DNA of 64,000 nt from Pithys albifrons albifrons (GCF_047495875.1 NC_092497.1:66239492-66303491); one strand, 5' to 3'. Shown: positions 1 through 11,583, counted from the stretch's first letter. Made by a program: numbers and translations. Notes: generated by a model not told the origin, from the letters alone.

Positions 1-1980
1 ACTAAATTTACTTCTGCTGCAACTCAGCTCAGTGTTGCATGTTTCATTTCTTTAGTAATAGATAATTTATTCTGAAATGTATCCAGGTATTCCAATTAAG
101 TTAATTATCTAAGTTATGTCTCCTTTTGAAGAAAGACAGCATATTTGCCTTTCTCTTTTGCTCTTGTTCATTCCCTAGGAGATCTTAGAGTGGCTCTCTA
201 GTGATTCTATACTATCAGTTTAATAGACCATTTTTAGTATTCTAAGGGTAAACTTATTGTCTTGAAGCTATTTCAAAGTATCTGAGTATTTTAAATAGTC
301 TCTGATCTGATCCTTTTCTCCTGCTGGTTGAGAGCGTCTCCTTTTTGCTTTAACTACAGTGATTAATGGGAATAATGGGACTAAAAATAAATATGCATAT
401 TTAATTACTTCTGAGTTCTATTATTTTGGAATATGAGATTAGTAGAGCCATGTTCTGCCAAAGCTGAATACTTAATGAAAATGGCATGCATTAGTAGTAA
501 CAATTACTGCTAGTGATAGTATTCTCACACATTTTTTTCACTTCTCCTTAAAAAGAAAAGAAAGGACGAGAGCACTTGGGCAGTACAGAAACATGCAAGG
601 CACTAATTGAGTCCAATTCATCTCTGAATGTTTTACTGGTGGGATGATTTAGCATAGTTATGCTTAGTTGCATTCTTTTGTTCTTTTCTGTGATGAATTT
701 TAAAGGGACCTGACAGAGCCAAAGGGAAAGAAGAAAAAACCTTTTAAAACCAGAAAAGCACAAAATGCATGAAAAATAATCCAAATAGATGATAACTTAA
801 TTTCAAGTCCTCTGTAAGGAGCTGCTCCTTAGGAAAAGACCCTAAGCTTCTATCTAAAAGAATAAGTCACTGAGATTGGATGCTGCCTTCCTTGTTCATG
901 ACAGTAGATCACAAAGATAGAGGCAAGAGGAGCTTTGCTGAATGGCAGAAGCAGTAAAGAGGGATTTGGTTTATCATGGGAGTTTGCCCTAAAAGCACAG
1001 AGAAGAATAACAAAGGTTTAACAATTTGACAGAATTTCAAATATGTAATAGGAAAGTAGTTAATAGCTTTCAGAGGTTTCTCTCCTGTTTCATATCACTT
1101 GACTCTTTCCTTGACAAAGACTTTGCATGCAAGAAAGCCAAATGAGTTATCTTGGCACAACTTAATTTCTAAATTGCATACCCTAAAGTCTAGTACAAAT
1201 AATAACTGCACTTGGACTTGTTCCAAGTTTGTAATATCAGTCTTATAAAGACATTTCCATATTTTCTGCCTGATAAAGATATAAACTCTTTCCATCCCGC
1301 AGAATGAGAAAACAAATAATAAAGGGAAATATTTATTATTTGTAAGAATACAATCTAGCCTTTTCTTCATAAAATAGAACAGTTTGGATTAGTCGAGTTA
1401 TTTCTCAGATAACTTCTCTCAGAAATTCAATGAGCAAGGGAGCTAATCACCAGAAAACCATCTCTGTCCTTTTTTCCTTCTCACACTGAACAGAAGTTGA
1501 GTACAGGCTTACTTCATATTTAGACCCACATTTTATATAGGATACAACATGATTAGATATTTGATTTCCTTTAGTTTCCAAAGCAAATGGGTTTGGTGGC
1601 TCAGAGGCCTTCATATTACCACCTGCCATTTCTTCTTGCACCAACACATGGAGTTCAGTTTCCTCCGCTATTCAGGTGCTTCAGAGTACTGTCTTCTTTT
1701 ATCTCAGGACTTGCACATTCTAAAAATCTGTAGTAAGGCAGATAAATAAATACAAAGAAAAGAACACCAACCCCATGTCACAACAGACCATACAGGAATA
1801 GAAAATTTGGCAATCTATAAAGTAAAGCTTTCCATACAATATTTGCTTTTGTCTAAAATTTTTACTTTTCTTTTTCCAAACTTTTAGTTTGTTTGGCAAG
1901 ATGTTTTTTGAAGGTAGTTTATGATGCTTTATGGGACGAGCCTGACCATTTCTATCTCATCTCAAATGCCACTGAGGTAC
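1..1980. other. AT-rich non-coding stretch, no gene seen
   Basis: All reading frames are short and lack recognisable domains. No LTR termini, CR1 terminal octamers or long simple repeats were seen. It is probably intergenic or intronic DNA. Confidence 0.5.
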
Positions 1981-2313
1981 TGTTATGGGTTTAACCAAGT
2001 AGGCCAAGAAGTTAGGCTTTAAAGTTCAGATTAAGCCTGAAATTGTCAGTTGACTTGAGCTGGGCTGAGCTAGCTAACAGCTGACTTCTTCTAGCCAATA
2101 ATATTGTATTCCATACCAAGTGGGTGTTATATTGTAGTTTTCTCTTAATTTTCTCTTTTCTGTACAAATACATGTAGCTAGTTTCAGCATAAACCTGGGT
2201 TTTTTGAGGGTTTTTCCTCTCCCTCTTCTTTTTCCCTTGACTGGTTGGGGGGAGGAGGAACCCTTTTCACTCTGTCCTGGCCAGTTGGCATTTTGCCAGC
2301 TCAATCCAGGACA
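1981..2313 (+). mobile_element. Solo LTR, internally deleted (LTR family 2)
   Basis: The element begins TGTTATGGGTTTAACC and ends in a GCATTTTGCCAGCTCAA block followed by AGGACA. Both ends match the full copy at 38011-38625. The copy shares the GAGCTGGGCTGAGCTAGCTA block, then jumps to the GTGTTATATTGTAG block, so about 280 bp of the middle is missing. Flanks are GGTAC (1976-1980) and AATAC (2314-2318), matching at only 3 of 5 bases, so the duplication is uncertain. A TATA-like stretch survives as TGTACAAATACA near 2161. Confidence 0.8.
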
Positions 2314-3818
2314 AATACCATATTGCACTTTCTAAAATATTAACCATGTTTTTCTCATTGGAATCTCAAAGCTTTTCTACCAGTTGTCTGTGGCGTAATA
2401 AGCTTGAAAGTTAAAGTTGGCTTTTTCATAATATGACTTAACAGTATGAATAGATATGAAAATTAAATGTAATTCTATATTTGATGACTTCAGACTCTTT
2501 GTAGACATATAACAAAGCTTCAGTTAAGCCTTTTGCATGCATATGGGTAATTAAAGTAATCTCACAATGATATCACAGGAGCACAGGACTACTGATTCTT
2601 GTGAACTGAAGGTCAAATGGAGGTGGAAGAACAGATTTTAATCAAAAATTCATTTGAAAACTAGGTAGATGTACTAAATAATTCTTCTTTGTTACAGGAA
2701 TGCTTATATGTGTTAAATTATGCAAAATAATTAGTTTGAAAATAGTTTAAAATAACTACTTGTCATGGTTTTATATTCCTAAATGATAGACTTGATTGAT
2801 GAAATATGCTGCATATTTTCTTTTGAGCCTTAATTCTGACTGTTAGATCAGCTTTACCTGTCCCTCATCAAAAAGGTTTTAATCCACAGAATGAGAAACT
2901 GAAGAGAATAAGATAGGGTAACTCAGGATAAAGATATGGAATCAGAAACCTAAATCTCCTAGGAAATGATTTCTCACATTTGTACTGAAAGACTCAAAAT
3001 GAAATAATAAGTGCAAACTGTATTTTTAATGCTGAAATAGTTTACCATGTTGTACTTCTAACCTGCTTTCAAGGACATTGAAGTCAGATACGGTGATCTC
3101 TGTGATAGTGAAGGTTGGGTTTAGCAGTGTCACAGCTAATCTGAGCACAGAATAAACTGGAAAGGGTTGCGGGATATCAAAGTATGAATTTTATTGTCAG
3201 AAACCTATTATTTCTATTTTTGAAACCTAAGTGTCTGCCTCAGGTTTTACTTCGGTCATCTCTTGGCAATCCTAAATTGTTCACAAAAAGCTGCAGATTT
3301 GTTGCTGGTGTAGCAACAAAATGCACAGAATTCATAGCAACATATTGATTTATTATTCTCTTCTTTTAATAAGCCATCTGCATTAATTTAGAGCTTGGGT
3401 GGCAGTGGTTTCTGTACCACATTTAACACTGAAATTCAAGGCAATAGCTTGATCAAATAATTGTTTTAGCCTTTTTATGCATTCAGTATTGGCTGCTATC
3501 TTGGGATTATGGATAGTTTAAGAGCATTTAGGCCTTGCAGCTGTGGGAGTCAATGAACTAGAAAGCTTAGCATGACATGAGACTTTAGTCCTAACAGCAC
3601 TGATCAGGTAGTTATGTCTTTCAGTCTGTCTTGGGAGGTTTCCTCTCCTGAATTTGCAGTGATTCCTAGATTTGATAAAATATGAAGCTGTTAGACTAAA
3701 TCAGTAAGCGAGTAAGCAGGTAAATAAATAAATAATGTTGATGGTGGTGATTAGTTTTTCAGTGAGGAAATTAGAAATTTCTTAAGATTTTATTAATGCC
3801 ACTTAAAATCTGAGCTGT
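2314..3818. other. AT-rich non-coding stretch
   Basis: No coding region is supported. Near 3115-3170, a stretch with TTTAGCAGTG and AATAAACTGGAA resembles one near 6668-6715. This is the only internal similarity noted. Confidence 0.4.
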
Positions 3819-3859
3819 AGAATACACAGAGTCACAGAATACACTGAGTGGAAAGGGAC

Positions 3860-4689
3860 TGTTACGCACTAGATCAGTTATCACTGGGTCAGAACCAGCT
3901 TGTCGGGGTGCGACTCTGTGCAGGGCAAGGGCTGGGCTGAGCCTGCAGGCACATGACAGGGCTGGCTGAAAGCACAGGGGCTGCAGCCACTGGCCACAGA
4001 GCTGCCTGGCTGGGCTGGTAGTCAATGAATGCCTGCCTAGCATCTGCCCACACCACTCATCCTGGAGCCTCTAATTGGTTGAGGCACTCCTCAGTGTGGC
4101 TAAGGGGACAGGGAGTGGGGTCCGTGAACCAAAAGTCCTTTCTGGGGGAAGTGGCCACAGTGACCAGAGCAGATAAGGAGGAAGCATGAGGTCTCCATTG
4201 CGGGCCCTGGCCTGGTCTCTTCAAAGCCATCAACATGTGACCTTCTGAGTGGTAACTGTGGTTTTTCTCTCCTCTTTTTCTCTTGTTATTCTTTCTTTTC
4301 TTAATCTCTTTTCCTTTATTCATTTTTTCCTCTTGTAGGTAACCTAAACACCTCTTTTCTGTACATAAATTAAGTTGCATGGAGTTTGTGCTTGCTGGGT
4401 GTAACAAAGGTTCCTTATTATAGCAATGCTTGTTAGTCCTGATAATCTGTTCTAATGTTTTTGTGAAGTTGCATTTTTATCTCTGTAAAACCCTTTTTGC
4501 CAAAACGCCTATATTCCCACCAAAATAAAAGAAATCAATTAGAGAAACGTGTAGTTATTCTTAGCATGTTAACTCATGGTACCAAAGAACCAAAGGCTTT
4601 CAAGAGTTTGTGAGAGTGAGATCTCTTGAAACCTGAAATTAAAGTGTAACACCTGGTAAAAGTTGAGCCTTTGGGACCAGGGTGTAATA
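3860..4689 (+). mobile_element. Solo LTR, about 830 bp, inserted in CR1
   Basis: The insert begins TGTTACGCAC and ends GGGTGTAATA, a likely TG...CA pair with a decayed 3' end. Flanks are GGGAC (3855-3859) and GGAAC (4690-4694), a 5-bp duplication with one mismatch. An AATAAA about 165 bp before the end favours plus orientation. The LTR has a GC-richer 5' half (3890-4220). No other copy was seen in the window. Confidence 0.7.
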
Positions 4690-4865
4690 GGAACCCATAA
4701 AGATCATTGAGTTCAAGTCTTGCCCCTGCAGAAGACATCCCAAGAATCACAGCCTATGACTGAGAGCATTGTCTAAATGCTTTTTGAACTCTGTTAAGGC
4801 TTAGTGCTGTGACCACTTCCATGGAGAGCATATTACAGTGCCCAGTCACCCTCTGGGGGAAAAAC

Positions 4866-5393
4866 TGTAATGGTTTGACCCATGGCTTCCTCAGTAACCA
4901 TTGTATCTAAGGAAGTTAGAAGTATTCCACACCTGTCTTCCATGTAGCAGTGGGGGAGTGTTTTTTTCCTTCCCTTCCTTGGCTGAGGAGCTGGTGGGAG
5001 GTGGTTGGAGCCTGGTCCCTCCGGTTGTTCGTGGTTCTCCTGTCCTGGGTGAGATTGTTTCATATTTGTTCCCCTTCCTTGAGGGTTTTAGTTGTGTTTT
5101 GTCTGATTCATTTGTTTCTTTTGGTTTGGTTTTGTGTTCTTCTCAATTTTCCAGGGACTCAGTCCCCTGTTCCCTTTTTCCCTTTCCCTTTCCCCTGGGG
5201 GTGGGATCCTACGTACTGTGTATACAGTGTGATTGTAAATGTTAGAAAATATAATTTATTCTTTTTATTCAGTTCAGTTTCTTTTGAGTGTGTTTCTTTT
5301 CAGTTTTTTTTTCCTTTCCTTTGCTGGGAAGGGTCTGGGAGGGGGAAGGGGGGCCAGTCCAGGGTTGGCAACAGCTAGGCCAGATCTGCGACA
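4866..5393 (+). mobile_element. Solo LTR, 528 bp, inserted in CR1
   Basis: It begins TGTAATGGTTTGACCC and ends GATCTGCGACA, flanked by perfect AAAAC duplications (4861-4865 and 5394-5398). The adjoining CR1 sequence continues on both sides. A T-rich run followed by G-rich sequence near the 3' end resembles the complete ERV and family 2 LTRs, which favours plus orientation. Short frames inside it are not considered genes. Confidence 0.85.
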
Positions 5394-5826
5394 AAAACCT
5401 TTACCTGATATCTAACCTAAATATCCCCCAAATCAGCTTCATGCCATTCCCTTGAGCTCTTTCACTAGACATGAGAGTAAAGAGATTAATACATGCCTCT
5501 TTTCTTCCCTTCATGAGCAAGTTGAGGACCACAATGAGGTCTCCCTTCAGTCTCCTCTTCTCCAGGCTGAACAAATCAAGTGACCTCAGCTGCTTCATAT
5601 AATGTTTTCACTCAAGGCCCTTCATCAACCTCAATTCCCTTTTTTGAATTCTTTCTAATAGCTTAATATCTTTCTGCCTACAATATTCAAGGTGAGGCTG
5701 CACCAGCACAGAGAAGTGGAGGACAATCCCCTCCTTGACTGGCTGGTGATGCTTTACTTGATGCACTCAGGACACTTCTGGCTGCCAGGGCACACTACTG
5801 ACTCATATTCAGTTTAGGGACTGGTA

Positions 5827-7586
5827 ACCATCCTACTTGTTAGAATGTAAAAATATTCTTTGAAGTGAGACATGAAGATACTTTAAGACAAACTTAGCTT
5901 GTCTAGGGACAGACCCAAGAGTATCTTTCCATCAGGAACCATGAAAACAGATCTTAGTAATAATAATGAGAATGTTTTAAAGGTGATTCCAAAGTAATCT
6001 TAAAACAGAGCTTCATTAAATTTAAAATAATAGCTGTGGGCTTTCTCAGTAGTGGAAATTGGCAGTAACCTTTGGAGAACATCACTAAAGCTAGTGGAAG
6101 CCTGTGGTTAGAATAAAGGTTTAATAAAGCAGAAGCTGTGAACTGACAGGAACAGTGTGGTGACAAAGCAGATTACAAAAAGAAACTCCTTGTTAGAAAA
6201 AGATTAGTAATGTCTGAGGAGGTATTTCTGAGCTTCACTGAAACTAAAGCTTATGGCTTGCCTTTATTTTAGGAAGTTTATACACTAAAAATAAACTTTG
6301 AAGAAGTGGACCCCAGAAGTTACAATAGTGGTGGTTCAATTCTTCTCTTTCCACATTAGGAATGTCATTTGACTGTCATTTTCTCCAGGGTTATGGTAAG
6401 GATTATGACTTAGATAAACTGAAGTTATTGCAATACATTGAGACCATACTGGTAGACAATCTCAAGCTATATTTAGGACCAGGATTATTGAGTTTTCAAA
6501 AGACAAAATGAGGAATAGAATTGTCTAGGGAGTTACTGAGTTCACCCTAAACCAAGAATTCAGATTAGGGCTACGTAACCCAGGACCTATGAAAAACCAA
6601 ATATAATGCATTTCAGACAAGATCAAAACTCAGTTCAGAATAGTGGGGGTTTACTATTTCAGTGAAAATTTAGCAGTGCCACTAAAGTCAGTTTAAGGCT
6701 GAATAAACTAGAAGTTGTGTTTGTGCAAATAGAAAGTCGTAGAAAAAGAGATAACAAAAAAAAATTGAGAAATCTGGCATTGGACACCTTGTTATAAAGT
6801 GATCCAGTCTCTTGGACTAACAGAAAATGCTTGGTGGTGAAGCAAAACCAGAAGAAAATGTTGATAAACTATTTTTAGATTTCTCACTGAAAATAAAAAG
6901 TTACTTCAATGTGTCTAGAATCTTGTGAAAATTTAGAATTAAGGTTCAGTTAAGGTGTAAATTGATTAAAGTTGGAAATTAAGGCATGAGAGTAAAAAGG
7001 TATCTGAAAACATTATAGCATAGAAAATAGGATTTTAGTTGTTAAGGTTATCTGTGACAAAATGCTATGTAGTATTTCTGAGCCTGAGGGAAGCCCAGAT
7101 TTTGTGAGACTGCAACTCTGCAACTGAGAGTAGAGTTTAGACTACCAATGATGTAAGAAGTGGAATTCTTGGAGCAACAAAAACATATCCACAAAAGTCT
7201 GATCCAGGAAACAACTAGGACAAGATTAGGAGTGGCACATTTTAGTGTATCCCAGAAAAAGTGTGGAAAATTGTCATGAGTCAACAGTAAAGGCTAGCCA
7301 AAGACATGGTTTATTGTACACAAAACAACTGAGATAAGGAACACCTTGCAATGAAAAGTAATGTGATATGAATGATGAGTTCAGGACAGCTGTGAATAAG
7401 CTGATGGAAAATTAAGAGTAAACTATTTGTTTTATCTATGAGAAACTGTTGGAAGGTTCAAAGTACATCACCACTAAAGTAGACAAAAAATATTCTTAAG
7501 GCAGTGTCCAAAACATTTTTTGAGGATACAATTATTTATGGTGTGTACCTCTTAATTCAAATTGTAGATGCGACAGTTTGGTGTGA
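5827..7586. other. AT-rich stretch, possible decayed tandem repeat
   Basis: No gene is seen. Similar short blocks of the type (g)ATAAACTnnAAGTT recur near 6120, 6286, 6415, 6545, 6702, 6862, 6988, 7137, 7285 and 7420. Spacing is about 125-165 bp. The similarity is weak and judged by eye only. Confidence 0.3.
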
Positions 7587-7591
7587 CTCAC

Positions 7592-8674
7592 TGTGAGAGT
7601 CTGAGATGGTCTATGGCTTAAATATTGTTAAAAACACTGAAGGATTTTGTCTACTATAGCTAACTATGCAAAGAAGCAAATACGCACCAAAGCCACCCTG
7701 CCTCCCTTCCCCGGCATATGCCTACTAATTTGGATTATGATGGGAACCTCAGATAAGATAAAAATGATTCTATTGTCCAAATATCCTGGGAGAAGAATGT
7801 ATCCACAGCTGTTGAAGACTGGAATACTGACGGCTCAGGCAATCCAGATGCAAGCTGACAATGTGTAAAGTAACCACCCAGGTGCTGAGGGTGTGCTTAC
7901 CTTCCATCTCAGGGTACAAGCTGGATGTTGAACAAGGTAAGAAGAGAGGCAAATCCTGCTAGGCAGGGTAGCATTCATTTGTCCTTATACAAAAGCTATG
8001 ATAACTTGCCTCTGGGGAAGGACTGGGACAATTCACACAAAACCTGAAGATACAAATCTCTGCTGATGGGCCAAAATTGACTCACCTGAGCTGGCATAAC
8101 AGGCAGCTGTAACATCTCAAAAGGTGTCAAAGGCTTCTGAAATGATCCAGTATAACCTCAGCCATTGTAAAACTCCTTCTTGAGGGGAGGTACAGGGGAT
8201 GTTCCCACCTGGCCTAAGCTCAACAAAAGATCACACGTACTTCACTCAACACAGTCTTCCCTCACCACCCTGGACTTGGCTTACCAATGGACTTTGCTCA
8301 CCACATGGTGACCGCAGACTTCTTCCCTCACCACCCCACATTTTTTCCCTCACGACTCCAGGCTTCTCTTGACGGATCCAACTGCATTCATCACTTCAAC
8401 AAAACAGGGATTGCCACCATTGAGAAGATCACAAGAAGAGATTAAATGGAATGCCATCAGAATCCACAGAGTAGTGATATTTTTTCTACTTAATCTGTCT
8501 CTCTGTCCTTTTCTTTCCCTCACCATTCTCTTCTTCCAGTTTCTTTCTATCTCTCTACCTCACATTTATTATTAAATAAAAATCTGTACTATTGATTTTT
8601 GCATATGGTTTCATTTGCACCTTCGTTCATGCAGAGGCATCTCTCTAGTACTCTTAAAGAACCTGATCCTAACA
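7592..8674 (+). mobile_element. Probable solo LTR, about 1.08 kb
   Basis: The proposed element begins TGTGAGAGTCTGAG and ends TGATCCTAACA. Flanks are CTCAC (7587-7591) and CTCAT (8675-8679), differing at one base. A poly(A) signal AATAAA lies near 8574-8579, about 100 bp before the end, followed by T-rich sequence typical of an R-U5 segment. The pyrimidine-rich, CTCACCAC-rich tract at 8240-8360 is unusual. No second copy is present, so the ends rest on the near-duplication alone. Confidence 0.5.
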
Positions 8675-9172
8675 CTCATAAATGAGGAAACTCGTAGTGG
8701 AAATTATGATCAATGGCAGCTTTGGCTGTAATAAACATGAAATAATATATTCAAGATCCTGACAAGAATGAGAAAGTCAAGTAAATAAACAGATCCTTGG
8801 GCACCAGGAAAAAACAAAAGTAGTTCTTCAGGAAGCTGGGGTACAGCTCTGAAGGAAAAGGTTGCTCAGTTGCAAGGTCAACCTTTTCTAAGTTCAGATA
8901 AGATAGGTCTATCCCAAAATTAAGTGCAATAACATATTAGAAAACTGGTGTCACTAAGCAGTGAACCTGTGTGCTGATTTAAAGGTAAACCAGCAGGAGA
9001 AATGAACCCAACTCAAAAGAGATTATAGGTCAGAGTTACAATGTAATAAAAATATTACAATAAATGCAGTGATACAAAGAGAAATTAGTTTTAACCCACA
9101 AAACCCTGATGCATAACCCAGCACCCTGGGGCACAAACAGAATGGTGTTTGTTAGCCCCTATGCTGAGCACC

Positions 9173-9863
9173 TGTTGTAGTTTGGGATTATTATGTAAAT
9201 TCTCTCCCCTGCCACTTAACTGCCCAGGCCAGCGGTTGACAAAAGAAGTAGTTAACTGTGATCGCTGGGGTGGGGGCAGGTTTGTCTCTTTTGGGTTTTT
9301 TTTTGGTTATTCTCCTCAGTCTTGGCTCGGCGGAACGGGGGAGTGGGGGCTCCAAGGAGGCAGGCTGCCCTGCTGGTTACTGCTGGGGTTTTCCCTGGCT
9401 GTCTTGCCGCTGCCTACTTCGGATTACTTTTTCCTGCCGTGCTGCTACCTGCCTTGGATTTGCTGCTGGTCGCTCGTACCTTTTCTGCTTCTTGGACGGG
9501 GAACACAAGGGAAAGAGACTGAGTCCATCTGAAAGCCCACTGCTCGTCTGTTTCGCTGGAGAGGGACTGAAACTCACTCTGCAGCCAGCGGGCTGTGACA
9601 AGGACACTTAAGTATAACCTTTTCTCCCGGAGGAAAACCTGCTGGGTTTTGTTGTTGTTTTTTTTTTTTCCTCTTATGGTGTTGGGGAAGTGGGTTGCAC
9701 TAGTCTGTTTACATATATATATATATATATATATAGCAGTTATCCTTCTTGTATTAAAATTCTTTTTTCTTAAATTTGATAAAGAGTGGTGTGATTATTG
9801 AGGAGGAGGCCCCTCCCCTGCTTGTGGGTAAAACATTTTGGTTTTTCCCCTCAAACCGAGACA
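9173..9863 (+). repeat. 5' LTR of the complete ERV
   Basis: It runs from TGTTGTAGTTTGGG to CAAACCGAGACA. It contains a G-rich stretch near 9265-9365, a T-rich run near 9658-9670, an (AT)11 run at 9713-9734 and an ATTAAA signal at 9753-9758, about 105 bp before the end. The reading frames of 60-130 codons inside it recur exactly in the 3' LTR and are not considered genes. I did not identify a confident TATA box. Confidence 0.95.
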
Positions 9864-9868
9864 TTTCT

Positions 9869-9886
9869 TGGCGCCCAACGTGGGGC
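9869..9886 (+). other. Primer-binding site, lysine tRNA type
   Basis: TGGCGCCCAACGTGGGGC lies 5 bases after the LTR end. This 18-mer is the established complement of the tRNA-Lys(1,2) 3' end, as used by Mason-Pfizer-type retroviruses. It starts minus-strand DNA synthesis. Only 38 bases separate it from the gag ATG, so the leader is very short. Confidence 0.9.
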
Positions 9887-9924
9887 TTGTAAACAAAGAA
9901 GGATAACTGCTATTTTGTGGCACC

Positions 9925-11583
9925 ATGTGGGTCTTGAGCTTAGAGTTCATCAGGACCATCCTGTATAATATATTGGCTTTTTGTTGGTACAAATTCATGC
10001 CAAAAGGAGCGGCAGGTTTAAGTCTTATCAACAAATCAATGAGCAAAACTCAAATAGCCGCAATTATTATTGAGTTCTTACTCTGGATTTATGGTGCCAT
10101 GAATTCGATGCCTTTGGATGTCATGTGGGTGGTGCTCTCCAGGCTGTTTTCCTGCCGCAACCTAAGCTGCTACCTCTGGGGATTCAGTGATAATAGTACG
10201 GACCCTTGGGAAGGAACAAAGGGGAATCTCTTCTCCCAACCCTTTGTCCATTCCCCATTCAAGTCTGCTACAACAGCTTTTGAGATGTTTAAATTCTCCC
10301 TGGATGCCAGAGATATCTTGCTCTTTATGGTTTTTCTGCAGGGTTGTATCCCTGCAGCTTACAGAATGTTTGAAGGTAGGGCCAGGGTTTTTCCAGAATG
10401 CATTCAGAAACCTAGCCCAGTGAAGGGGGAAAAGCGAGAGAATAAAACCCCTGATGCCACAGTGAAGGGAGAAAAGGATGAGGCTAAACCAGGAGGACAG
10501 GCCAAGCCTATGGAAGTTGCCCCTATTCAGAAAAGGAAATATAAGACCAAATTAGACCATCCAGCAGACGATGAGGGGGCTGCTGCACCTCCACAGCAAG
10601 CAGACCCAGAGCCTGAGATTATCACTGAGTCATTGTCATTTGATAATCTCCGTAGTTTGCGGAAAGACATTGCTCGACACCCGGGTGAGCCCATCCTGAC
10701 TTGGTTGATCCGAGTTTGGGACCTTATGGGTGAAACCTTACAACTGGATGGTGCTGAAGCCAGGTTTTTGGGGGCTCTGGCCCAGGACGTGGCTATTGAA
10801 CAGGTGTTCGTGAGGGAATCAAAGCCCCTTTCACTCTGGGCACGACTTCTAACGAGTGTAAGAGAGAAGTTTGTTTATAGAGAAATCCTGCAGGAACATC
10901 ATATTAGGAAGACTTGGAAGACGATGGAAGAAGGAATTTTACGTCTGAGGGAGATGACAATGATGGACGTGCTTTTTGGAAGAGGTGGGCAAGCCAATAA
11001 TGACCCTGACAAGGTCAGATGCACACCACATATGTGGTGGGACCTTTCACGCTCGGGGCCAGCTGAATACACCGATTTCCTGGCATCCATGTATAGGGAA
11101 GAGAACCATGAAACAGTGGGCGCAGTAGCAAATAAGCTCCGGATATATGAAAGCATGACCCACAGCCCAATGCAGGCCCGTATTTCTGCTGTAGAGACAT
11201 TGGTTGAGAGTCTCAAGACGCTGCCTGCAGAGGTAAAAGCGATCAGAGAGGAAATTAGGGAAAGTCTCCAAGTGGCACCAGTGCGAATGAGAACCTCTGA
11301 AGTCAGAGCCAGACGCCCCCCAGCCAGAGGAAGTGGACAGACCTCACGAACTGAGATGTGGTACTTCCTGGCCAAACATGGAGAAGACATGGGACGGTGG
11401 GATGGGAAACCCACCCGTGCCCTTGCAGCCCGAGTACAAGAACTGAAGGAGAATGGAAGAAGGTCAGTGAGAGTAAGTGCAGTCCCAGTTTCCCACGGGC
11501 AAGAATCTGACCCACAGGAGGGCACCTCCCAGGTGTACTCATCGAGAAAAGGTTCTGACCGCTATGACCAGGATCAGTGTTAG
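9925..11583 (+). CDS. gag: ERV Gag polyprotein (552 codons), open
   Basis: This is the first long frame after the primer-binding site. The start ATG sits in CACCATGT, with A at -3. Residues 1-22, 43-75 and 130-147 are hydrophobic, which is unusual for Gag. Residues about 160-235 are rich in Lys, Glu and Pro (a linker). Residues about 235-450 are mostly helical-looking and charged, a plausible capsid region, including an ITWL-like PILTWLIRVW stretch. The C-terminus is basic with no CCHC zinc knuckle. The frame has no break and ends at UAG 11581-11583, after which pol continues in the same frame. The Gag role follows from position; no domain was matched directly. Confidence 0.85.
   Translation: MWVLSLEFIRTILYNILAFCWYKFMPKGAAGLSLINKSMSKTQIAAIIIEFLLWIYGAMNSMPLDVMWVVLSRLFSCRNLSCYLWGFSDNSTDPWEGTKGNLFSQPFVHSPFKSATTAFEMFKFSLDARDILLFMVFLQGCIPAAYRMFEGRARVFPECIQKPSPVKGEKRENKTPDATVKGEKDEAKPGGQAKPMEVAPIQKRKYKTKLDHPADDEGAAAPPQQADPEPEIITESLSFDNLRSLRKDIARHPGEPILTWLIRVWDLMGETLQLDGAEARFLGALAQDVAIEQVFVRESKPLSLWARLLTSVREKFVYREILQEHHIRKTWKTMEEGILRLREMTMMDVLFGRGGQANNDPDKVRCTPHMWWDLSRSGPAEYTDFLASMYREENHETVGAVANKLRIYESMTHSPMQARISAVETLVESLKTLPAEVKAIREEIRESLQVAPVRMRTSEVRARRPPARGSGQTSRTEMWYFLAKHGEDMGRWDGKPTRALAARVQELKENGRRSVRVSAVPVSHGQESDPQEGTSQVYSSRKGSDRYDQDQC

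Larger units (their letters stand above)
3819..5826 (-). mobile_element. CR1 LINE, minus strand, broken by two solo LTRs
   Basis: The CR1 parts are about 3819-3859, 4690-4865 and 5394-5826. Read on the plus strand, they run from the CR1 3' end (CACAGAATACACTGAG, then AGATCATTGAGTTCAAG) through the CCTGATATCTAACCTAAAT block into the C-terminal RT region. Removing the inserts at 3860-4689 and 4866-5393 restores the usual CR1 order. No intact frame remains. The 5' part of the element is missing, as is usual for CR1. Confidence 0.85.

Noticed and set aside
9149..9801. Reading frames of 66-127 codons in the 5' LTR, repeated at 14872-15491
   Set aside because: They are the same LTR sequence twice, overlap in several frames and both strands, and match no protein family.
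9869..9886. tRNA gene fragment
   Set aside because: Only 18 bases match the tRNA 3' end, at the expected primer-binding position after an LTR.
10899..11525. 208-codon minus-strand frame
   Set aside because: It is the antisense shadow of the gag frame.
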